This document shows, one piece after another, positions 54,660 through 60,442 of a DNA stretch of 60,442 nucleotides; positions within the stretch are counted from its first letter, which is position 1; each line of letters starts with the position of its first letter. The position numbers and the translations under genes were made by a program. Source of the DNA: an uncultured Saprospiraceae bacterium (GTDB lineage: Bacteria; Bacteroidota; Bacteroidia; Chitinophagales; Saprospiraceae); contig CALCMJ010000036.1 of the NCBI GenBank assembly GCA_937967615.1, positions 1-60,442 of the forward strand, read 5' to 3'. The notes under the pieces were generated by a model. It was given only the letters and a program-made list of their open reading frames with translations. It searched no databases and was not told the origin of the DNA.

Positions 54660-55736
54660 ATGCGAGGAAATACCTTCGGAAAATTATTTAAAGTCCATAC
54701 GTTTGGGGAATCCCATGGGCCTGCCATAGGAGCTGTAATAGATGGATGCCCAGCAGGCTTAGAAATTTCGATTGATAAGATACAAGCTGAGCTGGCAAGA
54801 AGAAGACCTGGACAGTCAGAGATTGTTACTCAGAGAAAGGAATCAGATATCGTGGAAATCTTATCTGGAGTATTTGAGGGTGTAAGCACTGGTACACCTA
54901 TTGCTTTATTGATAAGGAATAAGGACCAAAAATCAAAAGACTACAGTCATATTAAGGACAGCTATAGACCTTCACATGCAGATTTTACGTACACTGCTAA
55001 ATATGGTGTGCGCGATTATCGTGGCGGTGGAAGATCTTCTGCAAGAGAAACAGCGGCGCGGGTGGCTGCCGGAGCAATTGCTCAGATGTATTTAGATAGC
55101 ATGGGAATAAAAATATATTCTTATGTAAGTCAGGTAGGAGAAATCACATTGGAAAACCACCCTAAAGATATGAGCAAAGAATTGATTGATAGAAATATCG
55201 TAAGATGTCCTGATCAAGATTTGGCAAATACGATGATAGCATATATAAAAGACATACGCAAAGAAGGTGACACCGTGGGCGGCAGAATTCATGCTAGGAT
55301 TGAGAACTGTCCAGCAGGGATTGGTGAGCCCGTTTTTGATAAGCTTCATGCAGATCTTGCCAAGGCGATGATGTCTATAAATGCGGTTAAGGGTTTTGAG
55401 TATGGCTCGGGTTTTGGCTCTACTCTTATGCGAGGGTCTGCGCATAATGATCTTTTCAGAAGTGAAGGTGACAAGCTAGTAACTGATACTAATTTTTCAG
55501 GCGGTATCCAAGGCGGAATATCTAACGGGATGGATATCTATTTCAATGTAGCTTTTAAACCTGTTGCAACAATTATGCGTGACCAACAATCCGTAGATAA
55601 GGATGGGAAAGAAGTGACGATTACTGGAAAAGGGAGACATGATCCATGCGTGGTCCCCCGTGCTGTTCCTATAGTTGATGCTATGTCAGCACTTGTAATT
55701 ATGGATCATGTTTTGCGACAGAAGAGTATGCACTAA
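54660..55736 (+). CDS. aroC: Chorismate synthase
   Basis: I take the ATG at 54660 (358 aa), giving the family start [21 protein letters not shown]; the frame is open from 54579 but would overlap mutS2. Signature blocks [38 protein letters not shown] and [20 protein letters not shown] are intact. It makes chorismate from EPSP using reduced FMN, and so supplies trpE upstream in the window. Confidence 0.95.
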   Translation: MRGNTFGKLFKVHTFGESHGPAIGAVIDGCPAGLEISIDKIQAELARRRPGQSEIVTQRKESDIVEILSGVFEGVSTGTPIALLIRNKDQKSKDYSHIKDSYRPSHADFTYTAKYGVRDYRGGGRSSARETAARVAAGAIAQMYLDSMGIKIYSYVSQVGEITLENHPKDMSKELIDRNIVRCPDQDLANTMIAYIKDIRKEGDTVGGRIHARIENCPAGIGEPVFDKLHADLAKAMMSINAVKGFEYGSGFGSTLMRGSAHNDLFRSEGDKLVTDTNFSGGIQGGISNGMDIYFNVAFKPVATIMRDQQSVDKDGKEVTITGKGRHDPCVVPRAVPIVDAMSALVIMDHVLRQKSMH

Positions 55737-55774
55737 ACATCAATTCATTTCCCTAACAATTCATATTATTATTT

Positions 55775-55890
55775 GGGCATCCCCTTCACTTTGCTACGCA
55801 ATGTTCAGGTCGTGCCATCCATGACTTCGCTTGCGCTGCGGTCCCAAAGGGACTAGACTACGTCTATCATTCCTACCACTGATGCGGGCA
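55775..55890 (+). repeat. Structured noncoding repeat element
   Basis: A G/C-rich island in an AT-rich gap. Terminal GCATC (55777-55781) pairs with GATGC (55881-55885). Inside are TTGC-TAC-GCAA, GTCCC-AAA-GGGAC and AGAC-TAC-GTCT hairpins, all with 3-base loops, and CATCC...TATCATTCCTACCACTGATGCGGG. It strongly resembles a short element repeated in many Bacteroidota genomes; recalled, not searched. A T-run (TATTTTTTA) follows, so it may end the aroC transcript. Confidence 0.65.
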
Positions 55891-56021
55891 GTATTTTTTA
55901 TATAAGTCATGATTTATAAATTAAACTTTTAAGGATTTCTTATTATAATAATCATAGAAATAGAATAGCTTACTACTCCAGAATGACACCAAAATTAACC
56001 TTAAGCATCAAGAAATGCGTA

Positions 56022-56483
56022 TTACTTAAAACTGATCTCCTTAGAATCGCTAGGGTCAAACTTAGTACCCCTAACATCAGCTTGCGCTTCTATCCTGTAA
56101 GTGGATTTCACACCTTTTAAAAGTTTTGCCGCCTTAACCACACCCTTATAAAAGAAGTTCTTTCTTTCTAGAAAATCCATTGGACTTTCACCTAGTTTGT
56201 AATCTAACTCAAAGTCTAAAATTCTCTCCTCATCTTTAGCTATCTTGATTGGGCCTTCAAGAATGAGTTTACCTATAGGATATTCGTCAATGAGTTGTGC
56301 TTTTTTTCTGCCTCTCTTATATTTCTCAATAAGTTTAATTGTGACATCCTTGACAGTTTGATCACTTAGAGAAGTGAGTTTTATCTGCCCTTGCAAAAGA
56401 CCTGTGTTCTTGTATTTTTCGTCAAGTACAAGTTCTACTTTTACACCTTCTATTCCTAATACCTTTTTAAATCGCTTAAGCAT
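56022..56483 (-). CDS. Arrestin/Spo0M-like protein
   Basis: A 153-aa soluble protein with no signal peptide. Strand-rich pattern (VKVELVLDEKYKNTGLLQGQIKLTS, VKDVTIKLIEKYKRGRKK, ILDFELDYKLG) and its start (LKRFKKVLGIEGVKVE) resemble the arrestin-like fold of Spo0M. In non-sporulating bacteria the role of this fold is unknown. Confidence in the fold is moderate. Confidence 0.5.
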   Translation of the reverse strand: MLKRFKKVLGIEGVKVELVLDEKYKNTGLLQGQIKLTSLSDQTVKDVTIKLIEKYKRGRKKAQLIDEYPIGKLILEGPIKIAKDEERILDFELDYKLGESPMDFLERKNFFYKGVVKAAKLLKGVKSTYRIEAQADVRGTKFDPSDSKEISFK

Positions 56484-56578
56484 ATCACAGTTTAATATGA
56501 AATACGTATTTCCAATGAAAATAATTCCAATTTATAGACAGGGAAACATATTCTTAAGACTAGATACGTTATTATGCA

Positions 56579-57202
56579 CTATTCTACGCTTTCCTCATCC
56601 ATAAAAGCATATTTAAGACTTACCCCTAACATATAATTAATGACCTTATCATCAAGAAACAAATTTGTATTAGCCTCTATTCCCATTCTTAATGACTCTG
56701 AAACCCCAAATTCATATCCAAAAAATACTTGAAGGCCACCAGTTCCATTGTGGGCCTCCTCTTCAATCTCTTCAATTGACTCTCCGTCTACATAATTGTT
56801 CGTATCTAAATGAAAACTAATATTTCCTCCATACCCTATATACCAACCAGTATCAAACATGAGTAGAAGAGAAACTGGAATATGTAATCTGAAAGTAGTT
56901 ACTTTAAGTGAATTAACACCCAATAACTTAAAAAGCTCTGGATCATCTTCCGCGGTAATTTCGACACCACCGTGCATAACATAAGCTCCAGATTGAATGT
57001 ATAGCGACCTATTAAATATTCTTCGTTTATATTCTATTCCTCCTGAAAGCGTGGGAATAGAAACTTTAAATTGATCCCTTCCAGCATCAGATGCAGTAGA
57101 AATTCCGGGCAATAACTTTACACCAAGAGTTGAATTTAATGTTTGTGCCTCAGACTTCGAATAAAAAAAGATACACAATAGTATCATCAAGTAATTTTTC
57201 AT
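56579..57202 (-). CDS. PorT-like outer-membrane beta-barrel protein
   Basis: I take the ATG at 57202 (207 aa), giving the signal MKNYLMILLCIFFYSKSEAQ; an upstream ATG at 57241 gives a longer N-terminus. The mature protein is strand-rich with Gly/Tyr/Phe alternation (GIEYKRRIFNRSLYIQSGAYVMHGG, YIGYGGNISFHLDTN, MLGVSLKYAF) as in small Bacteroidota outer-membrane barrels. Function unknown. Confidence 0.65.
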   Translation of the reverse strand: MKNYLMILLCIFFYSKSEAQTLNSTLGVKLLPGISTASDAGRDQFKVSIPTLSGGIEYKRRIFNRSLYIQSGAYVMHGGVEITAEDDPELFKLLGVNSLKVTTFRLHIPVSLLLMFDTGWYIGYGGNISFHLDTNNYVDGESIEEIEEEAHNGTGGLQVFFGYEFGVSESLRMGIEANTNLFLDDKVINYMLGVSLKYAFMDEESVE

Positions 57203-57241
57203 ATGAATTTGTTTTAGCTCAATATTCATTGATGTCTTCAA

Positions 57242-57527
57242 TAGACAAAAGGTAACAAGAAAATTTAAAAATCATTTAAGCATTCTTGGATGATTTAAAA
57301 AATTTAAACTTCACTGGTATTCAGCTCAATGAATTACTGAAACATTTAATAATTAACCAAACATACTGACTGCAATAGCCAATGAAATCAGGAATACATG
57401 AACGAGTTCAATAAATACGCTTGAATTAGGCAATTATAAATTGTGGATGATAAAATTTTCACTTGAGATAAACAATAAAATTGAACAGTTTATGTTTTGT
57501 AGATTATATGAATGCTTCTAGATATTG
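57242..57527. other. Gene-free AT-rich gap
   Basis: About 285 bases between the barrel gene and the redox operon. No promoter box, hairpin or small gene was convincing. Confidence 0.3.
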
Positions 57528-58013
57528 TTAAAGCATCCGCTTATGCCAAGAATCTTGCAATGGCACCAACCATTGTTTGAGGAATTTCTCCTTCGTACTT
57601 ACCAGATTGTCAAAAAACAAAGTTTCGTCTTTTATCTCTCCAGATTCCTTTGCTTCATTCAATTTATTATTATGAACAGTTCTTATATCTTCATCTTCCA
57701 TATAAGCGTATTGCATTCTATCAAAAAAATTGACATTATACTTTTCTCCTATCTTTTTGACAAAGGCAACAGAAGAATCAATGGAACAACCACTTACGCC
57801 TGAGAATTGAGATTCATCTGCGAAGAAGCATAAGAATCTTCTGTGGAAGACATTGGCATAGGCAGGTACATTACTGCCATGTGATGACCATTCGTCTACA
57901 AAAGGAAATAGCAATTCTCGAATCTCATCTAATTCGTCGTATGTAAATTCTCTGTCCGCTTGGTATATCCAGACTTTGGAAGAATTGTCAAGTGCAATTA
58001 GTTCTCTGAGCAT
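57528..58013 (-). CDS. Conserved Bacteroidota protein often annotated 'ABC transporter ATPase'
   Basis: A 161-aa soluble protein (RELLFPFVDEWSSHGSNVPAYANV, FHRRFLCFFADES, SGCSIDSSVAFVKK). It contains no Walker A or signature motif, so the common 'ABC transporter ATPase' name is wrong; true function unknown. Its ATG overlaps the stop of the upstream Fe-S gene by one base, so it is part of the redox operon. Confidence 0.75.
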   Translation of the reverse strand: MLRELIALDNSSKVWIYQADREFTYDELDEIRELLFPFVDEWSSHGSNVPAYANVFHRRFLCFFADESQFSGVSGCSIDSSVAFVKKIGEKYNVNFFDRMQYAYMEDEDIRTVHNNKLNEAKESGEIKDETLFFDNLVSTKEKFLKQWLVPLQDSWHKRML

Positions 58014-58786
58014 TATAAGTTATTGGATTGTACAATGAGTTCTGATATATCGTAAACCATGACGTTAGCTTCTTTCGCTTTCATCCCATCAGATAACATG
58101 GTAATACAGAATGGGCAATTTGCAGCAACAATTTCAGCACCTGTTTCTACTATCTCATCTGCGCGTTCTCTATTTATTCGCTTATCTCCAGGTTCGTCTT
58201 CTTTAAACATTTGAGCTCCACCTGCTCCACAGCATAAGCCCTTTGATTTACATCTCTTCATTTCTGAAAGATCTGCATCCAAATTCTGCAAGATTTGTCT
58301 AGGTGTCTCATAGATATCATTCACACGCCCTAGATAACAGGAGTCATGATAAGTAATTTTTTTTCCTTTAAATTCTCCAGACTCTACTGTCAACTTACCC
58401 TCTTCAATTAGGGATTGGATAAGCTGCGTATGATGGATGACTTCATAGTTTCCTCCTAAGGCGGGATACTCGTTTTTGAGTGTATTAAAACAATGCGGAC
58501 AAGCCGTTACTATTTTCTTAATACTATATCCATTTAGTGTTTCTATATTTTGAATGGCAGTCATTTGAAAGACAAATTCGTTTCCTGCTCTTCTTGCGGG
58601 GTCTCCTGTACAAGATTCCTCTGTTCCTAGTATAGCAAAGTTAACTTTAGCTTCATTTAAAATTTTACAAAGCGCGACAGTCACCTTTTGTGCTCTTGCA
58701 TCAAAACTTCCTGCGCAGCCTACCCAAAACAAGATGTCAGGTGCTTTTCCTTCAGCGGTTAATTCAGCTACAGTTCTTACTTTCAT
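58013..58786 (-). CDS. CCG-domain Fe-S binding protein (HdrB/GlpC/LutA-like)
   Basis: A 257-aa protein with two Cys-rich CCG-type blocks (CPHCFNTLKNEYP, HDSCYLGRVND; CCGAGGAQMFKE, NCPFCITML), as in heterodisulfide-reductase B, GlpC and lactate-utilisation subunits. Such domains hold an Fe-S cluster and pass electrons to or from thiol or quinone partners. Ten bases after the Fe-S membrane protein gene, with which it probably forms a complex. Confidence 0.85.
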   Translation of the reverse strand: MKVRTVAELTAEGKAPDILFWVGCAGSFDARAQKVTVALCKILNEAKVNFAILGTEESCTGDPARRAGNEFVFQMTAIQNIETLNGYSIKKIVTACPHCFNTLKNEYPALGGNYEVIHHTQLIQSLIEEGKLTVESGEFKGKKITYHDSCYLGRVNDIYETPRQILQNLDADLSEMKRCKSKGLCCGAGGAQMFKEDEPGDKRINRERADEIVETGAEIVAANCPFCITMLSDGMKAKEANVMVYDISELIVQSNNL

Positions 58787-58796
58787 TTGCCGTCTC

Positions 58797-60146
58797 TTAT
58801 TGTTTTTCTTCTTCTAGATTCGCATTAAATTCCTGAGCCCATTTATCACGTGCGTCTGGCACCTGCCAGACTGAACCCGTATTTTCAATAGCTGTAAACA
58901 TGGGCACCCATTCTGCTGGCCCAGCTGACTCTGTGAGGATCTCATATCTTCTTAATTTGAGTATGGGTTCCAATGGGTCTATCATCACAGGACAAGCTTC
59001 CACGCAAGCGTTACAAGCGGTGCAGGCGTGGATTTCTTCTTTGGTGATATAGTCAAATAGTGATTTTCCATCATCAAAATTATCCTTCGTTTTCTCACTA
59101 TCAGAATCTATTATTTTACCTACCTCTTCTGCCCTATCTCTTATGTCCATCATGATCTTTCTAGGAGACAATTTCTTACCAGTTAAATTCGCAGGACATA
59201 CAGAAGTACATCTTCCACACTCTGTGCATGTATATGCATCTAATATATTCTTCCAACTAAGATCGAATATATCTTTTGCTCCAAATTCTGGTAATTCTTC
59301 AGATGCGTCCGCTTCTGTTTCTGGGATGAGACCCATCATAGATTTCACCTCTTTCATGATTACAGGCATATTTTCCATCTCGCCTCTTGATCTGAGTTTT
59401 GCAAAATATACATTAGGGAAAGCTAAAAATATATGGAGATGTTTTGATATTGGCAGATAGTATATAAATCCAAGAATTACAAGGAGGTGCAACCACCAAC
59501 CTGCTCTTTCCAAAAAGTGCAATGTAGATACTTCCAAACCACCAAACAACGCTGGACCTAACCAAGACGATACAGCCAGATTTCCAGTAGCTGGAAAATG
59601 CTGTGGGTCTATACTTTGCAGAAGCGAATCAGCTCCATTCATTGTGAATATCCCTATCAGTAATAAAATTTCACCATAGAGAATTAGATTTCCGTCTAAC
59701 TTGGGCCAGCCGTTCATTTCTGCTTTGTGGAATCTTGGGAGCTTGAGCATATTTCGCCTCCATAAAAAAATCAAAGTAGCGACAAAAGCTAAGACTGAAA
59801 GAATTTCTATGAAGCTTATTAAAAATGTATAAAAGCCTCCCAGGCTGCTAGCAAACATTCTATGATTTCCTGTCAATCCATCTAGGATTATTTCTATCAA
59901 TTCTATCTGGGTCAATAAAAAGGCGGCGTAAATAAAGAAGTGCAAAATTGCAGGAATAAAACGTTTGAACATCTTTTTCTGCCCCAGGGCTACTAGAAAT
60001 ACGTTCTTCCACCTCTGCCCTTTGTTATCGCTGATATCTTCTTCCTGTCCTAAAAAGATATTTCTTTTAACAGCACCATAGCGCTTAAATGCGAGATATG
60101 CTGTAATCCCTAATAGAAGAAGAAAAATTATTTGTTGTAAGCCCAT
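58797..60146 (-). CDS. Membrane-bound Fe-S oxidoreductase with two 4Fe-4S clusters
   Basis: A 449-aa protein. Residues 1-270 contain several hydrophobic helices with His/Trp (HIF, HFLER, HLLV) similar to a NarI/HdrE-type b-haem subunit. The C-terminal part has two ferredoxin motifs, CTECGRCTSVCPANL and CTACNACVEACPVMI. Probably takes electrons from or to the quinone pool and passes them to the CCG subunit. First gene of a three-gene operon; physiological substrate unknown. Confidence 0.85.
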   Translation of the reverse strand: MGLQQIIFLLLLGITAYLAFKRYGAVKRNIFLGQEEDISDNKGQRWKNVFLVALGQKKMFKRFIPAILHFFIYAAFLLTQIELIEIILDGLTGNHRMFASSLGGFYTFLISFIEILSVLAFVATLIFLWRRNMLKLPRFHKAEMNGWPKLDGNLILYGEILLLIGIFTMNGADSLLQSIDPQHFPATGNLAVSSWLGPALFGGLEVSTLHFLERAGWWLHLLVILGFIYYLPISKHLHIFLAFPNVYFAKLRSRGEMENMPVIMKEVKSMMGLIPETEADASEELPEFGAKDIFDLSWKNILDAYTCTECGRCTSVCPANLTGKKLSPRKIMMDIRDRAEEVGKIIDSDSEKTKDNFDDGKSLFDYITKEEIHACTACNACVEACPVMIDPLEPILKLRRYEILTESAGPAEWVPMFTAIENTGSVWQVPDARDKWAQEFNANLEEEKQ

Positions 60147-60221
60147 AAATTTTCGTGCTCAATATATGGCCAAGATACAAATAGTCCTATATTCACTTAT
60201 AAGGAAGATACATATTTTAAG

Positions 60222-60442
60222 ATGGAGATACTGAAAGGCGACAAAATCAAAGAGATTATAAGAAGGATGGCAATACAAATTGCTGAGAATAACTTAGATG
60301 CAAAATCAGTGTATTTGGCTGGCATTAACAATAACGGCTATAATTTTGCCAAGCTTTTAGCAAAAGAAATAAATGCACAGGATCATCTTGGAGTAGAATT
60401 ATTACAAGTCAAACTAGATCCTTCTAATCCATTAGGAGGAGA
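60222..60442 (+). CDS. Phosphoribosyltransferase (PyrR-like), 3' end outside window
   Basis: The first 73 codons (MEILKGDKIKEIIRRMAIQIAEN, SVYLAGINNNGYNFAKLLAKEI) match the N-terminus of PRTase type I proteins of the PyrR/Upp-like kind. Starts 75 bases after and divergent from the Fe-S gene. Incomplete, so the PRPP loop is not seen. Confidence 0.7.
   Translation, partial: MEILKGDKIKEIIRRMAIQIAENNLDAKSVYLAGINNNGYNFAKLLAKEINAQDHLGVELLQVKLDPSNPLGG

Noticed and set aside
1-60442. CRISPR arrays, tRNA, rRNA, prophage or transposase genes
   Set aside because: No regular spaced repeats, cloverleaf-like segments, rRNA signatures, phage genes or transposase motifs were seen.

Overview
The window looks like a piece of chromosome from a marine or environmental Bacteroidota, probably of the Saprospiria/Chitinophagia type. 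Supporting signs are the AT-rich DNA, few Shine-Dalgarno sequences, several exact TAnnTTTG (-7) promoter motifs, two T9SS-sorted multidomain surface proteins with HYR-like domains, many SPII lipoproteins, outer-membrane barrels, a parA-parB-DUF5683 block and the small conserved protein often mislabelled 'ABC transporter ATPase'. No tRNA, rRNA, CRISPR array, transposase or prophage was seen, so this is mostly core genome with two accessory patches (about 30.4-41.9 kb and 43.3-48.7 kb).

Layout. 0-1.5 kb: 3' end of a T9SS-secreted lectin/HYR protein. 1.6-4.7 kb: MBL-fold hydrolase, ParA, ParB, DUF5683 protein. 4.6-9.3 kb: OmpA-SPOR envelope protein, Fmt, a possible small membrane protein, a double-NBD peptide ABC ATPase. 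9.4-12.4 kb: AsmA-like protein. 12.4-19.4 kb: a complete trp operon in the order leader peptide, trpE, G, D, C, F, a DinB-family gene, trpB, trpA, preceded by what reads as a full ribosome-controlled attenuator. 19.5-23.7 kb: PhoD-like phosphodiesterase, serine hydrolase, barrel protein, aquaporin. 24-30.4 kb: two tandem giant BNR/VPS10-type beta-propeller proteins.

30.4-41.9 kb is the most unusual part. Two paralogous ECF sigma modules point away from each other around a patatin-like gene and a cluster of palindromic repeats. Each has a lipoprotein, an ECF sigma factor, and a protein with a short cytoplasmic head, one inner-membrane helix, a long periplasmic linker and a C-terminal outer-membrane barrel. 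This architecture matches the dual membrane-spanning anti-sigma (Dma) idea reported in Bacteroides. One module ends with another small lipoprotein, the other with a T9SS cohesin/dockerin-like surface protein.

42-48.7 kb: DEAD-box helicase, a frameshifted small membrane-protein gene, a DCC-DUF2459-glycosyltransferase operon and hypothetical proteins. 48.7-55.7 kb: prfB with its programmed +1 frameshift (full length 358 aa), an FKBP lipoprotein, NrnA-like DHH phosphoesterase, Ndk, MutS2, AroC. 55.8-55.9 kb: a structured noncoding repeat. 56-60.4 kb: arrestin/Spo0M-like protein, barrel protein, an Fe-S redox operon, and the start of a phosphoribosyltransferase gene.
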